Source of the DNA: Pinus tabuliformis
Taxonomy: Eukaryota; Streptophyta; Pinopsida; Pinales; Pinaceae
Direction of reading: 5' to 3'
Length of the DNA stretch: 64,000 nt
Assembly (NCBI GenBank): GCA_031772625.1
Contig: CM062820.1
Coordinates: forward strand, 84,860,069-84,924,068
The notes beneath the pieces are model-generated. The model saw only the letters and a list, made by a program, of their open reading frames with translations, searched no databases and was not told where the DNA came from. Below, one piece after another: positions 1-11,099 of this stretch. Position 1 is the stretch's first letter. Every line of letters starts with the position of its first letter. Both the position numbers and the translations under genes were made by a program.

Positions 1-1118
1 TGGAACATAATTTTCTTGCATATCATCTTTTATTTCCACCAGATCTGAAACAAAACTTCTTCTTTCATCATTTCCAGCCATATGGAATTCTTCAACCTGC
101 TGATCTATAAAGCTATTCACCGGACTGTCATCCTTTTCTTTGGAGATATTATGAATATTCTGCCTTATAAACTGAAATGCTTCATAACACAAGGGTACAG
201 AATCCCTTGCATCATTAAATCATGTATTTTGGCTGCCTCACCTTCAACATTAAAACTGAGAGATTGTTGATTTCCTACAAGCTTTTCATTTGAAGATTTA
301 CTATGAAATTTACCCTGCAAAAACTGAAATGATTCAAAATAGAGAGGTAAGGAATCTTCTTGTATCGTTTGATCATATAAGCCAGCTTCTATGTCTTCAT
401 GTGCAACCTGAATATTAATGGCACTTGGGGGCTGGAACTCTGAATATAAGAAGTCTAGAACAAAGTTTTCAACTCCCTCAAGAGGATCCAAATCAAGATT
501 TGTCGATAGATGATGTCTGATTGCATGGAAATTATCTCTGATGAACTGACATGAATCAAAGCACAAAGGCAAAGATCCTTCACTTACCTCAAAATCTGCT
601 GCACTTTCTTCATCGTTTCCATAGCTGATATGTCTCGGTTGATCACTGTACTCGAGCCACTGTAAGCGAACTTCCTCATCCCATAAACTGGCTGCTGATT
701 TGTCTGCAAGATTAGCTTCTGTTTGGAGAGAATAATCATCATCATCATACTGATCAAACTGAGGAAAATCGTCAGTATAAAACACGTCATCAAGCATACA
801 TGTCATATCAACAAGTCTTTCTTCTCCAATATGATCTACAAAACAATGCTTATGACTACTGAGATAAGAAACATAATGTTTTGGATCAGCCACTTGTTCA
901 TGAACGCCGTTTTCATCTTTTGCAGTCATTTTTCTCACCATCTCTTCTAATGCACTCACCAAAATGTCAAGCTTTTCCTCTGAAGGTGTAGTTTTCTCTA
1001 GATCCACGTTTTTCATCTCTTCTTCTTTCAACCTTTCCCTTCTGATCAGAAAATGAGCCTCTACATTTACTGCATTGTTCTGCATCTCTTCAAGTGTTGC
1101 GACATTCTTTTCTCTCAG
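1..1118 (-). pseudogene. C-terminal continuation of element A gag, with internal repeats
   Basis: It continues in frame from the capsid segment after one stop. The first part (MQNNAVNVEAHFLIRRERL) is a charged helix typical of the region after capsid. The rest is acidic and contains a roughly 19-residue motif, SLPLCFDSCQFIRDNFHAI. A second copy reads SLPLYFESFQFLQGKFHSK. A third copy, SVPLCYEAFQFIRQNIHNI, reads in another frame near 150-205, so a frameshift lies around 205-215. The copies sit near 525-580, 310-365 and 150-205. I do not recognise this domain; position suggests a Gag or Gag-protease linker. The segment runs off the window edge. Confidence 0.6.
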
Positions 1119-1907
1119 CTAAAACTCCATTTCCGGATCAAAGGCACCCAGGTAGTGCAAGAGAGCAAATCCAGGAGGGGGTCTTATATCAACCGGCATT
1201 GAATAATAAACTTGATTAAATCTGGCTGAAAATTGTTGTACTGTCTCCCCTGGTAGTCTTTTCAGCTGATTATACTCTTCTACGATAAGGAAAAGGTTCT
1301 GTCTGATCCTCCACCTATCAAGAAAAACTTTGATGAACTGCTGTAAATCTATGATGCTTGCATTCGGCAGGGCTTTGAACCAACTCTTGAATTTGCCTTG
1401 CAAAGAAAGAGCAAAAAGCCTTATACTGACATCTCCTTCATTAATTTCAAAAAGGTTTATAAAAGTCTCAACATTCTGCACATGTTGCTCAGCATTGACA
1501 TTCTTACATTCACCACCAAATCTTGGAAAGTATAAATCATAGTTTTTGGGGAAAGCATGAAGAACAGAAGGTAAAACAAGAGGTTTATACCTATCTGGGA
1601 TTATAACAGCTGTAGGGATATGTACCAGAGCTATGGGATCAGTTTTGTTTTCTTTAGGCTCATCACTCTGAAGAGAGTCATCATAAGATGTAGGAAAAGT
1701 AAGGAAGCCAGGATCAAAGGGAAACTCACTATTTACACTTTTTGAATAGATCGAGTGAAGATTTTGATCACCTTTATCATACAAAAAATTCTGAAAAATT
1801 TTCAGGGCAGCTTCAAGAACAGCGAAGAAGTAATTTACAAGAAAGCAGAGTAGAATCTGAATACCATTCCACTTTGGATACCCGAACTTTGTGTAAGATC
1901 CTTCCAT
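1119..1907 (-). pseudogene. Gag core of element A
   Basis: This 262-codon open stretch carries a Ty3-type capsid (Retrotrans_gag) domain in its second half. Visible hallmarks are LFALSLQGKFKSWFKALP, then a helix with FLDRWR and the closing LPGETVQQFSARFNQVYYSMP. Capsid proteins of this family build the cytoplasmic virus-like particle that packages element RNA. The ATG at 1907 lies about 190 bases inside the primer-binding site, as expected for gag. A stop after EMEF ends the stretch, but the same frame stays open beyond it to 165, so the stop is probably a disabling mutation. No zinc knuckle is seen in this part. Confidence 0.85.
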
Positions 1908-2099
1908 TTTCGTAGAGAAAGAGTTAGTCCTCCAGTGGAGTCACCATGAAGCACCGATTGTTGGATTCTTCAGTGAATGGAGTTGCCAGGTGAATGATTT
2001 CAGCCGTCTTCTTATGTGTGATCGTTGTTCACCATCAACCATCAGATCTGAGCTTGATAGATGTACTGGGGCAAAACAATCTTCAAGAAAACCATTTTT

Positions 2100-2117
2100 T
2101 CCCCAGCGGAGTCGCCA
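2100..2117 (-). other. Primer-binding site of element A
   Basis: On the minus strand this reads TGGCGACTCCGCTGGGGA, starting 3 bases after the LTR end at 2121. An 18-nt match beginning TGG is expected for annealing to a tRNA 3' end. Element E has the identical site, whereas B, C and D use a different (tRNA-Asp-like) type. I think the tRNA is Arg, as in Ogre-like elements, but I have not verified this. Confidence 0.85.
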
Positions 2118-3109
2118 CTATGTTAGTACCTAAATCTGCCTCAAGCTGAAGGAAGGCAAAAATTAGGGTAACCACAAACCACGCTCAGTCTGGTAGCTAG
2201 CCCTACCAGAGCAGGAGAGGGCTCTCTCCGAGTCACGCTCAGTGAATGGATAAGCAAGAATGGTCTGAGATGAATTACAATGCAATATTTACCTTAGGCT
2301 AGTAAGTGAAAAGGGATTTTGAAAACAATTTTATGAATGACCGAGCTTCTGGGATGTATATGGGACTGGCGCTCAGCAAAGAATAGAGAATTGAATATGA
2401 AGGCACAGATTATTCCGTGAGGCAAGGTAAGCGGAAAGAGCAGCAATTTCGGTTTAAGGTAACGTGGAATAGAAAGATTTCTGAAGAAAGTGAAATGGGC
2501 ATAGTCGCATGAATCCTTTTCAACAGAAGAATAACATTGTACATGAAATTTTCCCACAGGCAGAGCAATATAAATTGAATTCTACCTAATCTCACTTAGA
2601 AAATTTCACTGAAATGAAACGTGAATTAAATTATGAAACATAGAAAGATACATATGGAACATAAGAACACATTTCCTACACTCACAACCACAAGAATCTC
2701 ATGAAACAGAGCCACTGCCCTTCATTAATTCTCTGTCAAAAATACACAATGCAGAAACAGAGTTTCTTTCCCACAGTCTCCCAGAAGTTACAAGCCAACC
2801 AACCCTTTGCAAATAGATTGCATACAATATATAGAATGTGTAAGGAAGAGATACAACGCCCAAGGATTGGGGAGTTACTCGAATCATTAGAAAATGGAGA
2901 TGAAGAGCCAACCATTAGCTACAGGTGCAGCGTTACAAACATGACATTTGGCCTTGGTGACCGTTTGCCTTCCTTCGCCACTTGGATAGAAGCCCATCTG
3001 GAGAGAAAATACTTTAAATGCCACCTTTGGTGCCAAAATACTGAAGTGTATATGAGCAAGCCCACTAGGAGAAGTCGCGAACCGAAATTTCGCGAAATGG
3101 AAGCAAATT

Positions 3110-5010
3110 GGCAATTTTTTCCTCTGTGCGCCACACCATTTTCTCTGTGCGTCGCACTACTTTGCGGCCTATTTTGGGGCACTTGCAGGTGTCCAAAATG
3201 TGCCCAAGTGGGCTTGCTGGAAAGCCTGTCCTATCTACTTTCTAATCCAACTAGAATTTTCAAATTTTGTGCTCATTTTCCACTCCAAATCTTCATTCTC
3301 CCAAGACTGCTTTCTGTGTGTCAAAAAAGTGGCAGAGAGGCCATTTTTGGGTTTTCTTGACCTTTAGGAGACTCAGATCTTGTCAAAATTTCTTGCCCAG
3401 ACACTTGTAGTCGTAATTTTCAATGCTGAATCCGAATCTACAAGGCATTCCTCATTTAGAGCCCTATAATTTTAACGTCGCGCTAGTGGTGCGGCGCACA
3501 GGGAGAAAATCCCTTTTTTTGCACAAAAAATTTCAAAATTTCAAAATGTGCTCCAAATTTCTTGAAATTTGGTCTGGAGCTTCTTCATTAATTGTTATGG
3601 TGGGCCAAGGATTGCCTCGGCCAATATTCGGAGTCAATCATGCTCTTTTTGCCTCTTTTGCCTTTTTGATGCCTTCTTTAGGTTTGCCTTCAAATTCCTT
3701 ATTCGTGCCTTGCAAACCTTGTTCCGTTCCCAATAGTGGTTTTTCATGTTCCTGAGCATGTCCCTGTCCTTGTTTGCTTTCGCCAAAACCTTCTCTAAGT
3801 GGATGTGGATCCTCTCGAGCCAAATCTCTCAATCAGCCTCTATCTCCTGTTGAATAGGTGTCTTCTCATTTAGGCTTCTTTGGGCAGCATGCTGGTCTTG
3901 ACGGATGTTTTGCAGCTCCATGATCTCATGCTGGTCCTCAAGCCGCTTGTTTCTCTGCTCCAAATACTTGATGATCCATTTGGCCCTCTCGACATTGAGT
4001 GACAATTCTTGGATCTCTGTGTTCTGCTCCTGAATAGTCATCCTAAGTCGGGCGCTCTCCACATGTGCATCATCATCTTGAATGAGGATGAAATCGGCCT
4101 CCTGTTCACCTGATGGCCCCTCGTCATGGATGGGCTTCTTGTCCTTGTCCTCCTGGGAGCCTGTTCTTCCAGGGATGTATCACTTCAAGTCTCCACCTCA
4201 TACTCTGATGAACCCTCAGATGCCATGACTGTTGTTTGTAAATTGAATTCAGGCTACCCTTTGATTATAGTGAAGCTGGAGGTTGCTTTGACAATCTGCC
4301 ACCAAGGGGACAATCAAACAGGGAATATTAGGAAGGGAATGATGTAATGGGAATAGGTGTTAAAGGGAGAGATTTTTCAGGGACTTGGGAGTAGTTTGGG
4401 TATAGTGTTGATGGGGTAGGGTTTGTGTTGTTTGCAAGGTAGGGTTTGGGGGTTTTTTGAGCAATAGGGAGAGAGGAAAAGGAGTATGATTTTTTGGTAG
4501 GGTTAGGGTAGTGATTATAGTGACAATAGCATAGGGGAATGAGTAGTGGGGGTAGGGTAGGAATCACCTTGGCAACACTATCACTGTAGCACAAACCCTA
4601 GGATCATGTTTTTTAGTGTTTTCTTGTTGTTGGTTTCATGAGTTTTGTTGCATTCAATCCTAGCCATAAACCATCATATCCTTTATGAACTTTGATGAAC
4701 AAGTGATGTTATAGAGCCTACCTTGAAATTTTATGGGCTTTACAAGAAATTTGAGGCAATTTGTCACAACTTTAGGCCTTTTTTCCCTCTGCGCCGCGCT
4801 AGTGTAAATTTACACTGGAAATTTTCTCCCAGTGCGCGGCGCTCCCTCTGTGCATCACACTCTTTTCCAGGTGACATTTGGAGGCTTTCCTGGTGTCCAA
4901 ATTGGGCGCAGGATAGCTCGTTGGAAAGGTCTTTGAGTCTAATTTCCAATCCAACCAGAATTTTTTATATTTGAGTTCATTTGAACTATCAAAAATCAAA
5001 TCTCCCAAGA
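3110..5010. repeat. Diverged internal repeat pair within the LTR of A
   Basis: Two segments, about 3110-3420 and 4775-5010, share the same succession of phrases in direct orientation. Each has a CTCTGTGC/GCGCGC-type stretch, then a segment with TGTCCAAA and a pause at CTTTCTAATCCAACTAGAATTTT versus AATTTCCAATCCAACCAGAATTTT, then CTCCCAAGAC. This is an old duplication inside the LTR that helps explain its length. I see no coding function. Confidence 0.5.
3829..4062 (-). CDS. Coiled-coil reading frame inside the LTR of A
   Basis: This 77-codon frame on the element's strand has a clear heptad-like pattern, with QEQNTEIQELSLNVERAKW followed by YLEQRNKRLEDQHEIMEL. The frame stays open upstream to about 4134 through an acidic stretch (EADFILIQDDDAH), so the true start is uncertain. 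I do not recognise a family. It could be a fragment of a captured or element-encoded accessory protein. The first LTR of element C also contains a coiled-coil frame, which makes this less likely to be chance. Confidence 0.35.
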   Translation of the reverse strand: MESARLRMTIQEQNTEIQELSLNVERAKWIIKYLEQRNKRLEDQHEIMELQNIRQDQHAAQRSLNEKTPIQQEIEAD

Positions 5011-6036
5011 CTAGTCAAAATGTGCCACATGAGGCTACCTAAAGGAAGAGTGCTGTTACAGTCAACTTTTGAATGCCTTCCTCAACTCCAAATTGAGCTC
5101 ATGATAGCTCATTGGAGATATATTTAAGTCTATATATCACTTGACTCACCAATAAAGTCATTTGGTCAACTGAGCTAGGAGAAAATTTGATTTTCCCAAG
5201 GTCACTTTAGAGGTGCATCAATTCTCCCGAGGCAACAATATTTTTGACATTTCTCCAAAACCATGACACCTGTGTAAAAATTGAAGGAGTTTTTTCTTCC
5301 TTGGAGTGTTTTGGACAAAAACCTCTCTCAGTTTTCCCAAATTCATCTTTTATTGCTCAGAAACCTCATTTGAGTGAAACCTATCCCGATGTGTGGAACA
5401 AGGGATTTGTCGAAATGAAGCGAAATGAAAGAGATAGGTAGCTTCTAAATTCTTGAGGAAATTTTGGGAAGTAGGGATGGATGTTAGGAAGTATGGGAAA
5501 GTGGAATCTTAGAGATTGAGTGAGGGGAAGGGGTCGAAAAAGGCAAAACACAGGTCCAACCTAGAAAATTGCCAATTTGTAGCAAGAAACTAGGGTTTGT
5601 GCGAAAATGAGGAATTTGGGGGATCTCAGTGATGGGAAGTGTTTGATAAGGTACTTTAAGGATAGGGGAAGGTGTATGAACATTAGGATACAATTTTTGT
5701 CAATGATTTGGCCGTCCAAGAGAAATTGCCTTCAAAACCCTAGGAGAGGGAAATGACCTTACCTAGGCACAACTGAAACATGAACAAGGGCTAAAATGAC
5801 CCAGTGGGACTTGACATGATAATGAAAATTCTCTGAATGATGGTACACTCATATGAACGGTGATGTGGAACGACATTTGGACAACTTTGACAAGGGTAAA
5901 GTCAAACCCTAAACCTAATGCCTAGTGACCAAATTTTGCTTGGAGACTCACTGAAATGACAAAATTTGACCTTGACAACTTAAAATGACTTTGTAAGAGC
6001 CTGTTTGATCACTGAGGAAGGCTGCAAATACTAACA

Positions 6037-8291
6037 CTAACAGGACCCACAGCCACTGCATCCGCCTATCATATCGTGACCCCACCGTTCATTCCCCGCT
6101 CACACGTTAAACTCCCTCCACCTCACCTCTCATCCCACACACTCCTTCACAATCATATGGCCCACACACCCTTTCTGTCCTCATTCGTCGTCCAAAGTTT
6201 ATCGGCTGGGGGGGGGGTGAAATGGGCAGTCTTTGGTACCACCTACATAAACCACAAAAGTTATGTTTTAGTCTTTCGGGACTAGAAATCCCAAAATCAC
6301 AAACCACTTTGTCTTACCCCCGAATCAAGTATCCTTCATAGTCGTTTGCTACCGCCCCACGTCACCTCCATGTCACGTTTCACTTCACGACTACCGTCCA
6401 ATCATCTGCGCCCGAATCAAATGGTGCACATCCATATCGGCCATGCCCAATGGCCGAACTATGCCCACCCGATAAAGTCATTTTTCCCAACCCCCCTAAT
6501 GTTACATGTCAAGGTATGGACTATATCGGGTGACCCCTCCTGAAAACCACCTTCACCTCATAAGTGGTGCGACAAACCTTAATATCGCCTCCCCGTCAAC
6601 CCGATAAACTGCCTACTATTCATAAAAATGAATTTTCGCACCATATTTGAAAAGTTACCTGTTAAACCTTATAACCATAAAAACCTTCGTTTTCGTGCCT
6701 TTTGCCTGTTTCACAGATAAATCCCATTAAACCCTTTAGTGCCACCCTGAACCTTTGCGATGCAATTTCACCTCCATTTATGTTCAAAACACTGCCACAA
6801 CCCCTTCCCCAGGCATCCCTATGCCAGAAAGCCATCAGTTGTTTTTCTTGCCGAACCTGTGTTTTCTTAATTATTGTTGTGTTTTTCAGATAATCAGCCG
6901 AAGGCCAGAGCTTGGAAAAACAATTATGATACTAGTCGCAGAACTTGTTTACTCCAAGACTCGACAAGGAACCTATTAAAAATCCTATATGCAGAAGAAG
7001 AATACAAGACTGCACAACATTAAAGAAATAGCTGAAACTATTTGCATCTAAAGATCCAATGGCCAAAGAAATCGAGGAGACAAAGACTCAAAAGTCAGAT
7101 ATGATGAAGCTCGTCATAGAATATAATTTGCAAATAAAACAAATGAAGGAGCAAATGGAGAAATTCTATAAGGAGAAGGAGAAAGCTATCAGGAACATTA
7201 AAACTTCAATGGATGTAGTCTCTCTTGCAGCAGTTCCCATCACCAGAGTTTCTACTTTAGCCACTACATCAGCAACACCAGCTCTCATAGTAAAAACACT
7301 TAGGGATTCTTTCTTCATCCTGGATGAAATAAAGCATATATTTTTGGTAAAGCCCACTTTTACTAAATACACCGAGATGGATGAAATCTACAGGATGGTA
7401 ACAAATATTTATATCCCAGATAAGAAATGTTGGGAAGAATTAATAGATTTACTTGATTAAGGATTATTGAACAACATTCAGCTTTTGAGGGAATAGTCAG
7501 CCAACTTCAACCACTTTTCAACTTTTTTAGTGATAGTCATCAAATAGTGCAACACCAAAGAAGTGCCAGATCATTAGACGGTTTTATTTTTTATTGTGTA
7601 AATAATCTATTTTTGTAAAAGCAGTTTAGGATATTTTTCATCCTACTATTGTATAAATAAGTCTCTTCACGAGTTATCAAGGGTTGCACCCTTGAAGAAG
7701 CATTTCTAGACATCTGATGTAATTAATCTTTCTGGATCATTAATACAAAGCAAAGGATTCTGAGTTCCAGTTTGTGTTTCCTGTAAGTGTTTCCAGTGTC
7801 ATTCATAATGTTTTTCTTCATATACTTGTGCATTGCAGAGATAACTATGTAGGAGTAATTGTATTTCAATCTATTCCTATAAGCTTTCTGATGTGATAAT
7901 CTATAAAGAGAATGAATTAATGGGATGTTTGTTTAATTAGTTCCCTCAAAATTAATAAATCATCAGCATCTTTTGTAAGCTCATGTGTATTTTCTCAAAC
8001 CTGTAAACGTAGTTTAAAGGTTTTCATACTTATGATTATCTAGATTTCAATTTGAAAACTGTGGAAAGCATATTACTTTTCTGTTTCTTCTCATCATCAT
8101 AAAAGCTATTTCACTGTGTAAATATTTATAGTAGCCCTCTGCTAAGATATTGATATTATTCAAAAGGTTAGGCACATTAGTTCTATATCTGTTTCATCCA
8201 TTGGTCTCCCAAATTAAAACAAAACCCCCATAACATTTATCTTAGATGCTCTGGCATAATAGCTGACCATTATTATCTTAGAGGTACAAAA
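6037..8291 (+). repeat. 5' LTR of element C, truncated by insertion of A
   Basis: It aligns along its length with 60430-62648, the right part of the complete C LTR. It ends TACAAAA, a mutated form of TACAACA, directly before the primer-binding site. The left part is displaced beyond the window by element A. A TATA box (TATAAATAA, 7652-7660) is conserved in the other LTR. A G9 homopolymer lies near 6210. The LTR also holds a conserved reading frame ending at 7460. From 7461 to 8291 I see only non-coding LTR sequence. Confidence 0.85.
6889..7460 (+). pseudogene. LTR-embedded coiled-coil ORF of element C, copy 1
   Basis: An uninterrupted 133-codon stretch (7059-7460) begins MAKEIEETKTQKSDMMKLV, continues as a charged coiled coil, then has a Ser/Thr-rich segment (SLAAVPITRVSTLATTSAT) and ends WEELIDLLD. 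Upstream in a broken frame the translation begins with a segment matching DQPKTRAWINN in copy 2 at 61249. A TTTTTCAG just before 6889 resembles a 3' splice site. Both C LTRs keep this frame, so it predates their divergence. I do not recognise the family. It could be a captured host exon or an accessory protein. Confidence 0.5.
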
Positions 8292-8297
8292 TCAAAC

Positions 8298-8315
8298 TGG
8301 CGTCGTTGCTAGGGA
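8298..8315 (+). other. Primer-binding site of element C
   Basis: It reads TGGCGTCGTTGCTAGGGA, 6 bases after the LTR end. This is a slightly decayed match to TGGCGCCGTTGCCGGGGA, the complement of the plant tRNA-Asp 3' end used by many Athila/Tat-type elements. The equivalent site in the tandem copy is at 62655. Confidence 0.85.
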
Positions 8316-8336
8316 CTCGAATTTCATTAAGTTTTC

Positions 8337-9767
8337 TTGGGGCAACGATATTTATTCTATTCCTTTAAGGTGATTAAAGGTCTAGAAAGGTTAAAATCCT
8401 TAACCTGGAGACTCCACTCTTCCAAACTGGCACCTTTTAAGCACACCAGATCTCGTTCACAGGCTGGCTTAGTTGATCCTCTATCAGACCCTGAATTTTT
8501 TTTGAGAAAAGCCAGTTCTAAAAGGGGACATCAACCCTCTTCTTCTTCTTCTTCAGTCTTGCAGTCTGAATATTTAGCATCATTTGATCCTTATAGTAAT
8601 ATTCCATCCAATCCAGATTACACCCACCTATCACCTAGGGTTGTTGAACTCTTAAATAGGGGAGTTGATTTTAAATCAACATTCCTCATTTAATCATTTG
8701 AAACTCATCCAGAACCCTCATTACCACTAGAATCACCTAAAACTAAGTTTGACTTGAGTGTTAATTTACCAGAATATAAACCAACAGATTTCATATCCCC
8801 TACCACTGATTCGTTTCCTCCGACTTTTAGACAACCTGAAGCTTCTACTTTTGAACAACCCGAAGAGACCTTCTCTATGTATTCAAATCCACTCTTTGAA
8901 ACAAAGGAAGGTATTCATCCACAGGTCTAGAATTTAGTTCTTAAGACTCCTTTGAAATCATTCAGGAGATCCCCTCCTTATTCACCTCCAACTAGTTCTT
9001 CACCCCCTCAATCACCTTCTTCAACCCCTTCTTCATCTTCTTCAACCTTTTCATCCACACAAACACCCCACACACCACCTCCCACTATGGCTTTCGAACC
9101 TCTTTTACAGGCTAGATATGCATCTTTAGTCTTACTTCCTAATCTCGATGCATTCCAACATGGATACTTGAAATACATTCCTAGGTATAATGGAGAAACT
9201 GGTCCTTTTGCTGAAGACCATCTTTAAGCCTTTTTAGACTTTGCAGATAACATGAACATTGAACAAGAAAACATTTACATGATGTTGTTTGTACAATCAC
9301 TTGAAGGAAATGTAAGAATTTGGTTTAGGCAGTTACCTACAGATACCATTAGAAATTGGGAAGAACTTAGAAATATATTTAAAGACCAGTGGGGTGTGAA
9401 AAAAGATCCTCTTTACTTTCTCACTGAGTTTGATGAACTTAAAAGAAATTTTGGTGAACCTGTATCATACTTTATAAAAAGATTCAATAATCTTTATCAT
9501 AAAATGCCCCTTGATTGTAAACCCACTATTGCAGCAGCAAACTCTAGATTTTCTAAAGCCTTTGATGATGATTTTTTTGTTATGATGAGAGAGAGAACTT
9601 CAAGAACTCTTGAAGATATGCAAACAGATGCTATCGAGGTAGAAGCAAATAGGGCTGCTTCAACTTCTTTGAAAGATAAAGAGGAAAAGTCCCATAAAAA
9701 ACTCAAATCGACACCAGAGGCTTCTAGTTTCTCTAATACTAAAAGTGAATATTCTAAAATAGATTAA
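8337..9767 (+). pseudogene. Gag of element C, copy 1
   Basis: One frame of 477 codons is broken by three in-frame stops (after STFLI, HPQV and EDHL). The N-terminal third is Ser/Pro-rich low complexity (SSPPQSPSSTPSSSSSTFSS). The capsid domain follows, with IYMMLFVQSLEGNVRIWFRQLP and the closing FGEPVSYFIKRFNNLYHKMP. A Lys/Glu-rich tail ends at 9767. The tandem copy at 62694 keeps the first three of these positions as sense codons, which shows they are mutations and supports the ATG at 8337. No zinc knuckle is visible. Confidence 0.9.
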
Positions 9768-9809
9768 ATAACTTCTCTTCTGAGAAATCTATCTAATTGA
9801 ATTTCCAAG

Positions 9810-10070
9810 TTGTATAATTGTATGCTTGATTCTGGAGCATCACATAACCTCATGCCAAAAACTATCATGGATCATTTGAAACTTGACATAACTAGATCCT
9901 ATAATGAATTGTACGCCTTTAATTCTAAAAGGGTTCCTTGCTCAGGATTGATTAAGGATTTAGTAGCCACCCTTGCCCAAATTCCAGTGAAAAGTGTAGT
10001 ACTTGATATAGTTGTCACATATATCCCTCCCAAATTTGGAATGCTCCTTTCAAGGTCTTGCTGTGCCTAA
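9810..10070 (+). pseudogene. Aspartic protease domain of element C
   Basis: MYNCMLDSGASHNLMPK contains the DSGA active-site motif of retropepsin-like proteases, followed by hydrophobic strands (VVLDIVVTYIP) and FGMLLSRSC where LLGRSW is usual. The family cleaves the Gag-Pol polyprotein inside the particle. The segment is out of frame with gag (42 bases downstream), so a frameshift or loss has occurred, or a minus-type frameshift operated. A stop at 10070 cuts it off from the next domain. Confidence 0.8.
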
Positions 10071-10094
10071 TTAGGGGGAAATATTCAGATATAT

Positions 10095-10718
10095 ATGTCT
10101 TATGATATTATTCCAGTTTATGGGGGAGAACAACTAAGATTATATAGGGAGGTGATATTTGTGCACACTATTTGCAAAATAGACCAGTCAAGGAACCATC
10201 CCATTTATGCAATTGACCAAGATTTTGGTTGCTTTCAACTCTCTTCAAACGAAGTGCATGAAACTCAAGTTAAAATTGAAGATGTAATTGAAAGTCCAGT
10301 ACCAAATCAAACTAATATATGGAAACTATTCTTTGATGGCTCCTGTACAAAAGATGAATAAGGAGATGGAGTAGTTTTAGCATCACCAGAAAAAGAAAAC
10401 ATTACCCAATCATGTAAGCTCGACTTCGAAGTTACAAATAATGTGGCTGAATATGAAGCTTTCCTTTTGGGATTGCAATTAGCCAAAAGCTTAAAGGTTC
10501 AAAACTTAAGTATTTTTATTGATTTAGAACTTATTGTCAAACAAGTGAGAAATATTTTCCAGACTAAACACCCTAGACTTAGGTCTTACCGAAATGAAGT
10601 ATGGGATTCGGTTGAAAACTTCTTCGATGCTTTTAATTTGAATTATATTCCAAGAGATCAAAATATTCATGCAGATGCCTTAACTATTTCTGCTAGTTCA
10701 TTTAAAATTCTTGATTAG
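10095..10718 (+). pseudogene. RNase H-like domain upstream of reverse transcriptase in element C
   Basis: After a leader, the second part shows the order of an RNase HI/archaeal-type RNase H: LFFDGSCTKDE (first acidic strand), VAEYEAFLLGLQLAKSL (the Glu helix), LSIFIDLELIVKQV (D at the start of the next element; the usual form is DS, here DL) and YIPRDQNIHADAL (the final H and D). One stop splits it after CTKDE. It would cut RNA in RNA-DNA hybrids. The conventional RNase H of C is separate, at 37069-37512, so the element had two. Its position before the reverse transcriptase is notable. Confidence 0.75.
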
Positions 10719-10772
10719 ACTAATTTACTCTACCAAATACAAGTCAAGTATAGACCATCTATCCCAGACAAT

Positions 10773-11054
10773 TTGAAACACTGGCAGATATTTGAAGATG
10801 ATGAACACTTGAAATATTTTCTGCAAGTTGTAGATCAATTTTCTGTTCTACAAACTCATGAAGATAGATTTGAAATAAATGAAAATACAAGTGAGAATGA
10901 TACTTCAGATTCCAGTTCAAAAATTTTTGATCATGATATTATTCAATTGTCTAACAATTTTATTCCCAAAGGCTTGATACCTTTAGAAAAATTGTTTGAT
11001 CAAAATGATGTCCTCCGAAATCGTCAGTCCATTTCTTTGGAAGAGGACATATAA
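10773..11054 (+). pseudogene. Linker segment of element C pol
   Basis: This 93-codon acidic stretch (HEDRFEINENTSENDTSDSSS) between the RNase H-like domain and the reverse transcriptase has no recognisable domain. It follows the preceding segment after stops and leads into a short segment resembling the usual reverse transcriptase preamble (YKDVFPWT near 11155). It is probably a polyprotein linker. Confidence 0.5.
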
Positions 11055-11099
11055 GAAATTAACATTGGAAAAAATGATGATGTCAAAGCATCAAAATCT

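Larger units (their letters stand above)
1..6036 (-). mobile_element. LTR retrotransposon A (Ty3-like), 5' portion
   Basis: This is the 5' part of a minus-strand LTR retrotransposon whose polymerase region lies beyond the left edge of the window. In element order it has a long 5' LTR (6036 down to 2121), a primer-binding site (2117-2100) and a decayed gag region (1907 to 1). The LTR termini are TGTTAGTA and TACTAACA on the plus strand. The right boundary is supported independently: just past 6036 the sequence resumes as a copy of the region near 60430, so A is inserted in the LTR of element C. CTAAC at 6037-6041 is the likely target duplication, but its partner is outside the window. Confidence 0.85.
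2121..6036 (-). repeat. 5' LTR of element A, about 3.9 kb
   Basis: It is bounded by TGTTAGTA at 2121 and TACTAACA ending at 6036, so the LTR begins TG and ends CA on either strand. It adjoins the primer-binding site on one side and element C sequence on the other. At about 3916 bp it is unusually long. The interior is mostly non-coding, with an internal pair of diverged repeats (about 3110-3420 and 4775-5010) and one short coiled-coil reading frame on the element's own strand (4062-3829). The second LTR is not in the window, so the length rests on the termini and the C breakpoint. Confidence 0.75.

Noticed and set aside
2701-3360. A 219-codon plus-strand frame in the LTR of A
   Set aside because: It is antisense to the element, has no domain, and covers the internal LTR repeat.
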